Notes: generated by a model from the letters alone, not told the origin. 64,000 bases of DNA from Candidatus Dechloromonas phosphorivorans (GCA_016714975.1 JADKBR010000015.1:182932-246931); one strand, 5' to 3'. Numbered from the stretch's first letter, positions 34,891-44,476 are shown. Program-made: numbers and translations.

Positions 34891-35694
34891 GTGACAATCA
34901 CCCGTTCTCCCGCCGTCGCCGGCATGTTCTACCCCGCCAGCCCGGCCGTGCTGGCCGCCACCGTCGACCAGTTGCTGGCCGCGGCGCCGACAACCGAAAC
35001 GTTGCAACCCAAGGCGCTGATCGTGCCCCACGCCGGTTACGTCTATTCCGGATCGACCGCCGCCATGGCCTACGCGGCACTTGCCCCCTGGCGTTCGACG
35101 ATCCGCCGCGTGGTGCTGCTCGGCCCGACCCATCGGGTTGCGGTCGACGGCATTGCAGTGCCGAAAACCGACGCCTTCGCCACGCCGCTCGGCAGCATTC
35201 CGCTGGACGCCCCGGCCATCGCCCGCCTCGCCGCGCTGCCGCAGATCGTCTTCAGCGACCGGGCACACGCCGAGGAACACTCGCTCGAGGTCCATCTGCC
35301 ATTCCTGCAGCGCATGCTTGATGACTTCACCCTCGTTCCGCTCGCCGTCGGTCACGCGGCGCCGGAAGCCGTCGCCGAAGTTCTCGACCTGCTGTGGGGC
35401 GGGCCGGAAACGCTGATCGTCATCAGCTCGGATCTCTCGCATTTCCTGCCCTACGCCGCCGCCAACCAGGTCGACCGCGACACCTGCCAACACATCCTGC
35501 AGCTCGACACCCACATCCGCACGGACCAGGCCTGCGGCGCCTACCCGGTCAACGGCCTGCTGCTGGCCGCCCGCCGGCGCGGCCTGGTGCCGCAACTGAT
35601 CCACCGCTGCAATTCCGGCGACACCGCCGGCGACCGCCAGCGCGTCGTCGGCTATGCCGCCTTCGCCTTCCACGAGGCCAACGATCATGGCTGA
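34891..35694 (+). CDS. amrB: AmmeMemoRadiSam system protein B (MEMO1 family)
   Basis: A 267-residue MEMO-family protein with AGMFYPASPAVLAATVDQL at the start, LIVPHAGYVYSGSTAAMAY, LLGPTHRV, EEHSLEVHLPFLQ and ISSDLSHFLPY. The fold is that of class III extradiol dioxygenases, with conserved His residues (PHAGY, GPTHR, EEHSLEVH). GTG at 34891 is preferred, with GAGGAG 8 bases upstream. It is part of a three-gene set with overlaps. MEMO proteins bind copper or iron, but the bacterial role is unresolved. Confidence 0.93.
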   Translation: MTITRSPAVAGMFYPASPAVLAATVDQLLAAAPTTETLQPKALIVPHAGYVYSGSTAAMAYAALAPWRSTIRRVVLLGPTHRVAVDGIAVPKTDAFATPLGSIPLDAPAIARLAALPQIVFSDRAHAEEHSLEVHLPFLQRMLDDFTLVPLAVGHAAPEAVAEVLDLLWGGPETLIVISSDLSHFLPYAAANQVDRDTCQHILQLDTHIRTDQACGAYPVNGLLLAARRRGLVPQLIHRCNSGDTAGDRQRVVGYAAFAFHEANDHG

Positions 35695-36262
35695 GCTGGG
35701 AACGACATTGCTGACGCTGGCGCGCAATGCCATCGCCGCCTGCTTCGGGCAGCCGGGTTCTGCCACGACCATAGAGGCAACGGCTGGCCCCGGGGTCGAC
35801 CTGCCCGAATTGCACGAAATGGGTGCCACCTTCGTCACCCTCACCCAGCGCGGCCAGTTGCGCGGCTGCATCGGCAGCCTGGAAGCCTGGCGCCCGCTGC
35901 TTGCCGACGTTCAGGAAAACGCCCGCAGTGCCGCCTTGCGCGACCCGCGCTTCAACCCGCTGACAGCCGAAGAACTGCCGCTCACCCGCGTCGAGGTATC
36001 GCTGCTGACCCCGGCCGAGCCGATGTCCTTCACCAGCGAAGCCGATGCCCTCGCCCAGTTGCGCCCCGACCGCGACGGCGTGATCTTCAGCGCCGGCCGC
36101 CATCGCTCGACCTTCCTGCCGCAGGTGTGGGAGCAATTGCCCGACCCTGCCGTCTTCATGGCCCACCTCAAGCAGAAGTCCGGCCTCCCGGCCAACTACT
36201 GGGGACCGGACGTCCACCTGCAACGCTATTCCGTCACAAAATGGAAGGAACCCGCACCATGA
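35687..36262 (+). CDS. amrA: AmmeMemoRadiSam system protein A (AMMECR1 domain)
   Basis: A 191-residue AMMECR1-domain protein. The signature LRGCIGSLEAWRPL is present, with GATFVTLTQRG, AALRDPRFNPLTAEEL and VEVSLLTPAEP. The ATG at 35687 lies inside the end of gene B (8-base overlap), and its stop overlaps the radical SAM start (ATGA). The role of the domain is unknown in bacteria. Confidence 0.94.
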   Translation: MAELGTTLLTLARNAIAACFGQPGSATTIEATAGPGVDLPELHEMGATFVTLTQRGQLRGCIGSLEAWRPLLADVQENARSAALRDPRFNPLTAEELPLTRVEVSLLTPAEPMSFTSEADALAQLRPDRDGVIFSAGRHRSTFLPQVWEQLPDPAVFMAHLKQKSGLPANYWGPDVHLQRYSVTKWKEPAP

Positions 36263-37353
36263 ACCCCTCGGAAACCCTCTACCCCGGCCGCTGGTGGCAC
36301 GCGCTACCCGATGGCCGTGTGCAGTGCGACCTTTGCCCGCGCGACTGCCGGTTGCACGAAGGCCAGCGCGGCGCCTGCTTCGTGCGCCAGATGGTCAATG
36401 GTGCGATGCAGCTCACCACCTACGGCCGCTCGTCCGGCTTCTGCATCGACCCCATCGAAAAGAAGCCGCTAAACCATTTCTACCCGGGCAGCAGCATCCT
36501 CTCCTTCGGCACCGCCGGCTGCAACCTCGCCTGCAAATTCTGCCAGAACTGGGACATCTCCAAATCGAAGGACATGGACCGCCTGATGGACGCCGCCAGC
36601 CCGCGGATGATCGCCAACGCGGCCAGGCGCTATGGTGCCGATGCCGTCGCCTACACCTACAACGACCCGGTCATCTTCGCCGAATACGCCATCGACACCG
36701 CGCTCGCCTGCCGCGAACAGGGCATCCGCAATGTGGCCGTCACCGCCGGCTACATTCATCGCGAACCGGCGCGCGAATTCTTCGCCATCATGGACGCCGC
36801 CAACGTCGACCTCAAGGCCTTCACCGACGAGTTCTACCACAAGCTCTGCGTCGGCCACCTGCAACCGGTGCTCGACATCCTCGCCTACATCCACCACGAA
36901 ACCGACTGCTGGCTGGAAATCACCACCCTGCTGATCCCCGGCCAGAACGACAGCGCCGACGAAATCAACCAGCTCGCCACCTGGGTCGCCCGCGAACTCG
37001 GGCCGGATGTGCCGCTGCACTTCACCGCCTTCCACCCCGACTGGAAGATGGACGACCTGCCGCCGACACCGCCCGCGACGCTGACCCAGGCCCGCCGCAT
37101 CGCGCTCGACGCCGGCCTCCACCACGTTTTCACCGGCAACGTGCACGACAGCGAAGGCGGCACCACCTTCTGCCCGAGCTGCCACGCCGCGCTGATCGTC
37201 CGCGACTGGTACGACATCCGGCGTTACGACCTGACCCCGGAAGGCCATTGCCCGCACTGCCAGACGGCCATCGCCGGCCGCTTCGGCAAGGCGCTCGGCC
37301 GCGACGGCCAGGCTTTCGGTCCGCGCCGAATCCCGGTTCACCTCTCGACATGA
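36259..37353 (+). CDS. amrS: AmmeMemoRadiSam system radical SAM enzyme
   Basis: A 364-residue radical SAM protein. The 4Fe-4S site CxxxCxxC is at residues 88, 92 and 95 (AGCNLACKFCQNW). An additional N-terminal Cys set (C23, C26, C30, C40) in VQCDLCPRDCRLHEGQRGAC and a C-terminal FCPSCHAAL with HCPHCQTAI suggest extra metal sites. It resembles PflA-type activating enzymes. The reaction and substrate of this conserved trio are not settled. ATG 36259 overlaps gene A. Confidence 0.94.
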   Translation: MNPSETLYPGRWWHALPDGRVQCDLCPRDCRLHEGQRGACFVRQMVNGAMQLTTYGRSSGFCIDPIEKKPLNHFYPGSSILSFGTAGCNLACKFCQNWDISKSKDMDRLMDAASPRMIANAARRYGADAVAYTYNDPVIFAEYAIDTALACREQGIRNVAVTAGYIHREPAREFFAIMDAANVDLKAFTDEFYHKLCVGHLQPVLDILAYIHHETDCWLEITTLLIPGQNDSADEINQLATWVARELGPDVPLHFTAFHPDWKMDDLPPTPPATLTQARRIALDAGLHHVFTGNVHDSEGGTTFCPSCHAALIVRDWYDIRRYDLTPEGHCPHCQTAIAGRFGKALGRDGQAFGPRRIPVHLST

Positions 37354-37415
37354 ATAGCTGGGTGAGTCGATGGCAACTGGCGACAAGCTGAACGCCCGTC
37401 GTGCTGCCAGGTAGC

Positions 37416-37892
37416 TTAAGCCCTCTTCGCCTTCGTCAATCCAAGGTACAGGCTGAGCGCCGCGATTACCAAGGCCAGTGCGGAACCGAAGCCGAGTATG
37501 TCGCGCTCCCCGTTCCATGCCACCGCCTCGCGCAGAAACAATACCGCGAGTACGGCGATCACTACGCTCACCAGGTTGGCCTTTACATCTTCGAAGTCCC
37601 GGACCACCAGCCAGCGCGGCATGGCCAGCGTATCGTCCACAAACAGGGTAAAGAGACCAATGCTGATCATGTATATGGCGATGCCGATCAGGAAAATATC
37701 GACCGCCTCGATCACTCCCACCGCAAGGGTCTTCACGTCCTTTGGCGAAACTGTTCCGCCACGAGCTATGTCGATCAGCGTCACGGTCAAGGCAATCGCC
37801 TCGTAAACCATCAGCCCGACTGCTGCCATGAAGGTGCCCAAGATCGGGAGAAGAACTATATAGCGGGTCGAGGAGAGCAGGCGGCGCAACAT
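37416..37892 (-). CDS. YqhA family (UPF0114) membrane protein
   Basis: A 158-residue protein with about four hydrophobic helices. It starts MLRRLLSSTRYIVLLPILGT and has LAVGVIEAVDIFLIGIAIYM, SIGLFTLFVDD and the C-terminal FLREAVAW. The ATG at 37892 is the family start; the longer upstream frame to 38036 is not homologous. Function unknown. It converges with the amr operon. Confidence 0.87.
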   Translation of the reverse strand: MLRRLLSSTRYIVLLPILGTFMAAVGLMVYEAIALTVTLIDIARGGTVSPKDVKTLAVGVIEAVDIFLIGIAIYMISIGLFTLFVDDTLAMPRWLVVRDFEDVKANLVSVVIAVLAVLFLREAVAWNGERDILGFGSALALVIAALSLYLGLTKAKRA

Positions 37893-38169
37893 GGATTCCC
37901 GGGAGGGGACAAAGGAACATACCGTAGTTGCGATCAAGACTAACCGAAATGCCTGCCGCCTGGCAACGTGAGGCCGGTGGCGCTGCAGGAGCGGCCCACT
38001 TGAGCCCTTCGCCAAGCCGCTATACTCTTGGCCCATGAAGCTGCGCCCCCGGCATGATGTTCTCGTTCAACGTCCTCCCTCCCCCAGCCGCCATCTTGCT
38101 CGGCCACCGTATCTGCGGCGGGGTGAATTCATTGCGTGAAGACCATTCCGATGTGTGTTTAGGGTCGCC

Positions 38170-39765
38170 ATGACTGCAGGCTGCCGCAATGTCGCGGGCG
38201 AACAGGCGACCCTTGTCGCCGCGTTGCGCAACCCCGCCTGTTATCCGCATCCGGCCGAACAGGTCGAAGTCATCGAGACGCACATCTCGTACGTGCTGTT
38301 GAGCGGCGCCTATGCCTACAAGATCAAGAAAGCGGTCGCGCTGGGATTCCTCGATTTCAGCACCCTTGCCAGACGCCGCGTTTATTGCGAGGAGGAGTTG
38401 CGTCTCAACCGTCGCCTGGCCCCCGAGCTTTATCTGGCGGTGGTAGCAATCACCGGCTCCCCGGATGCGCCGCGCTTCGGCGGGAACGGGGAGGCTATCG
38501 AGTATGCGGTGCAGATGGCGCGCTTTTCGCAGGAAGCCCTGCTCGACCGGCAATTGGCGGCGGGACGCCTTTCGCCGAATGTGATCGACGAGCTCGCTGA
38601 TCAACTGGCCGATTTCCACGAACGGACGCAAAGGGCTTCGCCAGACCAGCCATTCGGCTCGCCGGAAGCCGTGTGGGAGCCGATGGCACAGAACTTTGCC
38701 CAACTCGGCGAACAGCTACCCGGCGCGGCCCACCGCGCCCGGCTCGCTGACCTCGAAGCATGGAGCCGCCAACGGTTCAGCCAGTTGGCCGATCTGCTCG
38801 CGGCCCGCTTGCGTGATGGATGGATCCGCGAATGCCATGGCGACCTGCATCTCGGCAACATCGTAAGGACAGGTTCCGGGTTGCGGATCTTCGACTGCAT
38901 CGAATTCGACCCCGGGCTGCGCTGGATCGACGTGCTCAACGAAATCGCCTTTCTGACCATGGACCTGGAGGAGCGAGGCCGCCCCGACTACGCGCATCGC
39001 CTGCTTAACCGCTACCTCGAAGCGAGTGGCGATTACGGCGGTCTGCCGCTGCTTGCCTTTTACACTGTCTACCGTGCCCTGGTGAGGGCCAAGGTCGCTG
39101 CAATACGGGCCAGTCAGGAGGATCCGGCAGGCAGGCTCACGGATCTCGCCAGCTGCGATCAGTACCTGGCCAGTGCGGTGAAAGCCACCCTGCCGGGCAA
39201 ACCCAGGCTACTGCTCATGCATGGACTTGCCGGTTCGGGGAAGAGCTGGCTCGCGCAGCAACTGCTGGAGAGCCTGGGTGCGTTGCGCATCCGTTCGGAT
39301 ATCGAGCGCAAGCGCCTTTTCGGTCTGTCCGCCCTCGCCCGCAGTGACTGCGCTGTCGGCGACGGCATCTACGATACAGTGGCGACCGCTGCAACCTACG
39401 ACCGTCTCGTCGAACTGGCTCACGATATCCTTGCAGCGGGCTACCCGGTACTGGTGGACGCAGCCAACCTCAAGGCCTGGCAGCGCAAGGCTTTCCAGGA
39501 ACTCGCGGCAGCACGGAAGCTTCCCTTCGTCATCCTCGCCTGCACTGCGCCGGAAGCGGTCCTGCAAGCCCGGCTGGCCAGCCGCCAGGCAGCCGGCTGC
39601 GACGCCTCGGAGGCGGACTACGCGGTGTTGACGCAGCAGCTGCGCACCCAGGAAGCCTTGACTCTCGAAGAAGAAGCGTGCTGTCTCAGCATCGACACCA
39701 CAAGACCTTTCCCGGAAGATCTGCCAGGACGCCTGTTGGGAATTCAGGTTCTCGGCAATCACTGA
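38170..39765 (+). CDS. APH-like kinase fused to a P-loop (AAA_33) kinase
   Basis: About 531 residues in two parts. The N-terminal aminoglycoside-phosphotransferase-like domain (to about 325) has the catalytic loop ECHGDLHLGNIV and metal-binding Asp in IFDCIEFDP. The C-terminal P-loop domain (about 340-500) has Walker A LMHGLAGSGKSW, RIRSDIERKRLF and PVLVDAANLK. The Walker A and SDIERK layout resembles gluconate-kinase-like and zeta-toxin-like kinases. ATG 38170 has AGGG 5 bases upstream; ATG at 38155 is an alternative. The substrate is unknown. Confidence 0.87.
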   Translation: MTAGCRNVAGEQATLVAALRNPACYPHPAEQVEVIETHISYVLLSGAYAYKIKKAVALGFLDFSTLARRRVYCEEELRLNRRLAPELYLAVVAITGSPDAPRFGGNGEAIEYAVQMARFSQEALLDRQLAAGRLSPNVIDELADQLADFHERTQRASPDQPFGSPEAVWEPMAQNFAQLGEQLPGAAHRARLADLEAWSRQRFSQLADLLAARLRDGWIRECHGDLHLGNIVRTGSGLRIFDCIEFDPGLRWIDVLNEIAFLTMDLEERGRPDYAHRLLNRYLEASGDYGGLPLLAFYTVYRALVRAKVAAIRASQEDPAGRLTDLASCDQYLASAVKATLPGKPRLLLMHGLAGSGKSWLAQQLLESLGALRIRSDIERKRLFGLSALARSDCAVGDGIYDTVATAATYDRLVELAHDILAAGYPVLVDAANLKAWQRKAFQELAAARKLPFVILACTAPEAVLQARLASRQAAGCDASEADYAVLTQQLRTQEALTLEEEACCLSIDTTRPFPEDLPGRLLGIQVLGNH

Positions 39766-39849
39766 CCCGCTTTCCGAGACGGCCTGCATGCCTGCCGATC
39801 CGACTCGCTTTCCAACGCCCTTGCGGCCAGCCACTTTTCAGGATGACTT

Positions 39850-40362
39850 ATGGAAGAAACGATCACGTTGCGCAGACTCCACGCCGACATCGAATCGCGC
39901 GTGCAAGCCATCCGGGCCAGTCACCCCGAATGGCTGTGCACCAAAGGTTGCGCCGGTTGCTGTCGGAGCCTGGCCCATGTGCCGCAAGTGACGGCGGCGG
40001 AATGGAAGCTGCTGCGCGAAGGTCTGGCGGCGCTACCGGCGGAGCGGCTCCGGGAAATCAGCCGGGACATGGCCGCCTTGGCTGGCCCACAGGCGCACCC
40101 CGTCGTCTGCCCGCTGCTGGACAAATCCGCCAATGCCTGCCCGGTCTATGCACAGCGCCCGGTTGCCTGCCGCAGCTACGGTTTCTATGTGCAGCGCGAC
40201 CTGGGACTTTATTGCAGCGACATCGAAGCACAGGTCGCCGACGGCGTCCTGGCCGATGTGGTGTGGGGCAACCACGATGCCATCGACCACCGACTCGCCA
40301 GTTTCGGCCAAACCCGCCCGTTGACCGAGTGGTTCGCGCGCTGGGAAAGTGACCGACCCTGA
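39850..40362 (+). CDS. YkgJ-like cysteine cluster protein
   Basis: A 170-residue protein with Cys at 30, 34, 37 and 38 (LCTKGCAGCC), a second set in VVCPLLD..ACPVYAQRPVACRSYGF and a Cys in GLYCSDI. This matches the CxxCC...C YkgJ/UPF0153 pattern of a zinc or iron-sulfur chelating family. The family has no settled function. It is 85 bases downstream of the kinase fusion on the same strand. Confidence 0.87.
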   Translation: MEETITLRRLHADIESRVQAIRASHPEWLCTKGCAGCCRSLAHVPQVTAAEWKLLREGLAALPAERLREISRDMAALAGPQAHPVVCPLLDKSANACPVYAQRPVACRSYGFYVQRDLGLYCSDIEAQVADGVLADVVWGNHDAIDHRLASFGQTRPLTEWFARWESDRP

Positions 40363-40452
40363 CGTACGTGTCGCCGCCGCAACCGGATGCCGCGCTGGCG
40401 GCGCACAGTCAGACAGATCGCCAATACGATTTGCCCTGGTCATTCAAGCCTC

Positions 40453-40475
40453 GCCTTGTCGCTGCCCGACAAGGC
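40453..40475. terminator. perfect 9-bp hairpin between convergent genes
   Basis: GCCTTGTCG and CGACAAGGC pair perfectly around a 5-base loop. It lies between the YkgJ gene (plus) and the 24-residue ORF (minus). No T run follows on either strand, so a terminator role is only probable. Confidence 0.45.
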
Positions 40476-40492
40476 AGGACAACGCTATCGTC

Positions 40493-40567
40493 TCAGGTGC
40501 CCAAAGGGACCGGTTTGGGTTTCGGCAGCTTGCCCTTGGGCTCTTTCCTCTTGTCCTTGCTTCCCAT
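40493..40567 (-). CDS. 24-residue Lys/Pro-rich small protein
   Basis: The ATG at 40567 is preceded by AAGGAGAG with 8 bases of spacing, a near-perfect ribosome binding site. The peptide reads MGSKDKRKEPKGKLPKPKPV and then ends PLGT. It has eight lysines and no hydrophobic segment. Short MGSK-type basic peptides occur as unnamed proteins in many proteobacteria; this is memory of the pattern, not a search result. A hairpin follows 18 bases later. Function unknown. Confidence 0.55.
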   Translation of the reverse strand: MGSKDKRKEPKGKLPKPKPVPLGT

Positions 40568-40684
40568 GATTTTCTCTCCTTGAGTGGTCGTACCGGGACT
40601 TTATTGCCCGCAGGGCCAATGATAGTACCAACCGATGGCGTTTGGTTGGACCTGGTGGGATGACTCGCAGCCGGGCCGATTCGT

Positions 40685-41863
40685 CTACCTGTCGTCGGCC
40701 ACACCGTCATCCTTGTCTTCTTCGTCCGCAGGCGCCTGCTCGCCGGGCAGGGAAATTTCCCGTGGCAGCGGTTTCAGTTCAACCGGCTGCGCAAAGGTCT
40801 TGGCGAGACCGCGGTCGATCTGTCCGGAGATGTGGTGGACCCCCGCCATCACCCCGCTGGCGGGATCGTCCATCAGACTCTGCCACATGTCGACCAGCGC
40901 GGCGTCGAGGCTTTCCCGAAGCTGCGCCTCGATTTCCGGACGTTCCTTCTCGTGGGCGATGGCGCCGAAACCGGCCGCCCCCAGAGAAATCGCCATGCCG
41001 GCGACACCGCCGACCACCGCCGCGGCAGCACTTGCACCAACCGCGGGGCCGAGCCGCGCCACCATGTTTTCGCTGGCCCGTTTGGCCACAGGTGAAATCC
41101 TGGCCTCCGGCGGCCCTCCGCTCGCGCCACCCGCAGCCTTGCTGAACCGGGCAGTCAGGGCCACAAAGGCAGGCAGCCTTGCGACCGGGTCGGCATGGAC
41201 AATCTGGTAGAGCGAAGCGCTGTGCGCCGGTGGGGGCGCCAGCGCAATTGCCGGAATGTCTTGCAGGTGCCGGTCGAACGGAGCTTGCGGCACACCGTAG
41301 CGCCGCTGGATTACCGGAAGCTGCTCGCCGAGGATCTGGATGTAGAGCATCGTCGCCTTCCCTCTCACCGCGTCTGGATCGATCTCCCGGGCGACGGGTC
41401 CAAGCACGCGCTCGTTGTATTGCTCCTGCAGATAGGCGGCCAGACGATCGACAGCCGGATCGGTCCCTTCCTCGGCGCCCAGCTTGTACCAGGCGACCTT
41501 GATGGCCAGCCATTGCTGGGTCCAGTAGCCGGTGAACCACGGGATGAAGTCGGCCTCGGCACGCGCCTGGACAAGACTTCTCCAGCTTTCCATTTCGGCG
41601 CGCGCGTATTTCCTGGCCGGTCCGGTCGCGGCCAGCGCGGCGGCGCCGATCTCGTTGTCGACCCGCCACCAGGTGCTCTCGGGGATTTCGACCGGCGGCG
41701 GCAGGTCGGGGGCGCGATCCGGAGTGGCGCATCCCGCCACCGCCATCATCGAAGCGACGATCAGCGAACGCAGAGCGAGGATCGCGATCCCGCAAAATGC
41801 CTTCGCCCGCGGTCGACCAACCGCCGGTGCAAATCCCGGAAAAGAGCACTTCAAACTGCTCAT
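40685..41863 (-). CDS. putative lipoprotein of unknown function
   Basis: A 392-residue protein. A type II signal with lipobox MMAVAGC places the lipidated Cys near residue 45. The mature part has a Trp-rich helical segment (WFTGYWTQQWLAIKVAWYKLG), a proline-rich stretch, and a Gly/Ala hydrophobic segment (VGASAAAAVVGGVAGMAISL, about 275-305) that could insert into a membrane. The tail is acidic (EEDKDDGVADDR). I do not recognise a family. Confidence 0.75.
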   Translation of the reverse strand: MSSLKCSFPGFAPAVGRPRAKAFCGIAILALRSLIVASMMAVAGCATPDRAPDLPPPVEIPESTWWRVDNEIGAAALAATGPARKYARAEMESWRSLVQARAEADFIPWFTGYWTQQWLAIKVAWYKLGAEEGTDPAVDRLAAYLQEQYNERVLGPVAREIDPDAVRGKATMLYIQILGEQLPVIQRRYGVPQAPFDRHLQDIPAIALAPPPAHSASLYQIVHADPVARLPAFVALTARFSKAAGGASGGPPEARISPVAKRASENMVARLGPAVGASAAAAVVGGVAGMAISLGAAGFGAIAHEKERPEIEAQLRESLDAALVDMWQSLMDDPASGVMAGVHHISGQIDRGLAKTFAQPVELKPLPREISLPGEQAPADEEDKDDGVADDR

Positions 41864-42100
41864 GTCGGCCTGCCTGCCCTTGACGTCTCACCTTGCTGTG
41901 GTGTCTTGAGTATAGGTGGCGGCAGCCGAATCGGGAAGATCGCGCAGGAAAGCCGCTGATTGCCCCGATGAATGCCGGCTCTTGCCCTACCATCCGTTGA
42001 ATATCGGCAGCAAGCCCGTCGCGCTGCTTCCAACCGCCACTCGCCCGTCGTAAGATGCACGGCACATCGATGCAGACGCCATCACGCGGCGGAACCCCAG

Positions 42101-44464
42101 GTGCAGAACAAGAAAAACCTCTCGGAACGCGACATCTGCACGCAATACATCGCCCCTGCCCTGCGGCGTGCCGGCTGGGATTTCGCCACGCAGGTGCGCG
42201 AGGAGGTCAGCTTCACCAGGGGCCGCGTCATCGTCCGCGGCAAACTGCACACCCGGGGCAAGCACAAGCGCGCCGACTACGTCCTCTACTACGCCGCCAA
42301 TCTCCCCATCGCCGTCATCGAGGCCAAGGACAACAGCCACGGCATCGGCGACGGCATGCAGCAAGGTCTTGGCTACGCCGAAACCCTCGAAGTACCCTTC
42401 GCCATCAGCAGCAACGGCGACGGGTTTCTGGTGCATGACCGCACCGGCCAGCACACACCGATTGAAGAGGAATTGGCGCTCGACGCCTTCCCGTCCCCCG
42501 AAGACCTCTGGCGGCGCTACTGCACCTGGAAAGGCATCGCCAGCCCCGAAAAGCGCGGAACCGTCGAAACCCCGTATTACGACGACGGCAGCGGCAAGAC
42601 CCCGCGCTACTACCAGGTCAACGCCATCAACCGGACCATCGAGGCCATAGCCAAAGGCCAGCAGCGCATCCTGCTGGTCATGGCGACCGGCACCGGCAAG
42701 ACCTACACCGCCTTCCAGATCATCTGGCGGCTGTGGAAGTCGAAGGCCAGAAAACGCATCCTTTTCCTCGTCGACCGCAACATCCTCGCCGACCAGGCCC
42801 GCACCAACGACTTCAAGCCCTTCGGCCAGGCGATGACCAAGATCGTCAACCGGCAGGCCAACAAGGCCTTCGAAATCTATCTCTCGCTCTATCAGGCGGT
42901 CACCGGCAACGAAGAAGAAAAGAACATTTACAAGCAGTTCTCGCCCGATTTCTTCGACCTGATCGTCATCGATGAATGCCATCGCGGCAGCGCCGCCGAG
43001 GATTCCGCCTGGCGCGAAATTCTCGACTACTTCGCCGGCGCCACCCACATCGGCCTGACCGCGACACCCAAGGAGACCAAGGAAGTCTCCAACATCCATT
43101 ACTTCGGCGAGCCGGTCTATACCTACTCGCTGCGCCAGGGCATCGACGACGGCTTCCTCGCCCCCTACAAGGTCGTGCGCATCGACATCGACAAGGACCT
43201 GCAGGGCTGGCGGCCGAGCCGGGGGCAGACCGACAAGCACGGCAACCTCATCGAAGACCGCATCTACAACCAGAAGGACTTCGACCGCAGCCTCGTGCTG
43301 GAAAAGCGCACCGAACTCGTCGCCCGCAAGATCACCGAATTCCTCAAGGCCACCGACCCCTTCGCCAAGACCATCGTCTTCTGCGAGGACATCGACCACG
43401 CCGAGCGCATGCGCCAGGCGCTGACCAACCTCAACCCCGAGCGCATCGCCGAGAACCGCAAGTACGTCATGCGCATCACCGGCGACGAACAGGAAGGCAA
43501 GGCCGAACTCGACAACTTCATCGACCCGGAAAGCCGCTACCCGGTCATCGCCACCACCAGCAAGCTGATGACCACCGGCGTCGACGCCCAGACCTGCAAG
43601 CTCATCGTCCTCGACCAGCGCATCCAGTCGATGACCGAGTTCAAGCAGATCATCGGCCGCGGCACCCGCATCAACGAGGACTACGACAAGTACTGGTTCA
43701 CCATCATGGACTTCAAGAAGGCCACCGAGCTGTTTGCCGACCCGGCCTTCGACGGCGATCCGGTGCAGATCTACGAACCGGCCGGCGACCAAACGCCTGT
43801 CCCGCCGGACGAGGAACCGCCGGAAGATGAGCAGGTACCGCCTGGCGGAGAACCCGAGCCGCCCCTGCCGCCCGAGTCACCCGGCGAAAAGCGCATCAAA
43901 TACGTGATCGGCGGCGAAGTCACCGTCTATGTCGTCGCCGAGCGCGTCCAGTACTACGGCCCGGACGGCAAGCTGATCACCGAATCGCTCAAGGACTACA
44001 CGCGCAAGGCCGTGCGCAAGGAATACGCCTCGGTCGATGATTTCCTGCGCCGCTGGACCAGTGCCGAGCGCAAGAAGGCGGTCATCGACGAACTGGAAGC
44101 CCAGGGTGTGCTGCTTGAAGCACTGGCCGAGGAAGTCGGCAAGAAACAGGGCAAGACATTCGACCCCTTCGACCTGATCTGCCACGTCGCCTTCGACCGC
44201 CCGCCGCTGTCGCGCAAGGAGCGCGCCGAGCAGGTCCGCAAGCGCGACGTCTTCGCCCGGTACGGCGAACAGGCCCGCGCCGTCCTCGACGCCCTGCTCG
44301 ACAAGTACGCCGACACCGGCATCGAAAGCATCGAGGACATCAAGATCCTGACCCTTGATCCGTTTTCACGGCTGGGGACGGCGCCGGAACTCATCAAGGC
44401 TTTCGGTGGCAAGCCGGCCTATCTCAAGGCCGTGCAGGAACTGGAACAACAACTCTACGGCTAA
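42101..44464 (+). CDS. hsdR: type I restriction endonuclease subunit R
   Basis: A 787-residue motor/nuclease subunit. The N-terminal PD-(D/E)xK nuclease shows Asp59 and EAK 74-76 (ADYVLYYAAN, VIEAKD). The SF2 translocase has Walker A MATGTGKT (about 194-201), DECH at 291-294, GLTATPK, and motif VI QIIGRGTRINED. An EcoEI-type C-terminal domain follows (after VPPGGEPEPP). GTG at 42101 is preferred because homology begins at QNKKNLSERDIC. With HsdM and HsdS it would cut unmodified DNA. It is intact. Confidence 0.94.
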   Translation: MQNKKNLSERDICTQYIAPALRRAGWDFATQVREEVSFTRGRVIVRGKLHTRGKHKRADYVLYYAANLPIAVIEAKDNSHGIGDGMQQGLGYAETLEVPFAISSNGDGFLVHDRTGQHTPIEEELALDAFPSPEDLWRRYCTWKGIASPEKRGTVETPYYDDGSGKTPRYYQVNAINRTIEAIAKGQQRILLVMATGTGKTYTAFQIIWRLWKSKARKRILFLVDRNILADQARTNDFKPFGQAMTKIVNRQANKAFEIYLSLYQAVTGNEEEKNIYKQFSPDFFDLIVIDECHRGSAAEDSAWREILDYFAGATHIGLTATPKETKEVSNIHYFGEPVYTYSLRQGIDDGFLAPYKVVRIDIDKDLQGWRPSRGQTDKHGNLIEDRIYNQKDFDRSLVLEKRTELVARKITEFLKATDPFAKTIVFCEDIDHAERMRQALTNLNPERIAENRKYVMRITGDEQEGKAELDNFIDPESRYPVIATTSKLMTTGVDAQTCKLIVLDQRIQSMTEFKQIIGRGTRINEDYDKYWFTIMDFKKATELFADPAFDGDPVQIYEPAGDQTPVPPDEEPPEDEQVPPGGEPEPPLPPESPGEKRIKYVIGGEVTVYVVAERVQYYGPDGKLITESLKDYTRKAVRKEYASVDDFLRRWTSAERKKAVIDELEAQGVLLEALAEEVGKKQGKTFDPFDLICHVAFDRPPLSRKERAEQVRKRDVFARYGEQARAVLDALLDKYADTGIESIEDIKILTLDPFSRLGTAPELIKAFGGKPAYLKAVQELEQQLYG

Positions 44465-44476
44465 TCGGCATTTCCC

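Noticed and set aside
41987..43792. A 600-codon frame antisense to hsdR
   Set aside because: Its composition follows the hsdR codons; no domain seen.
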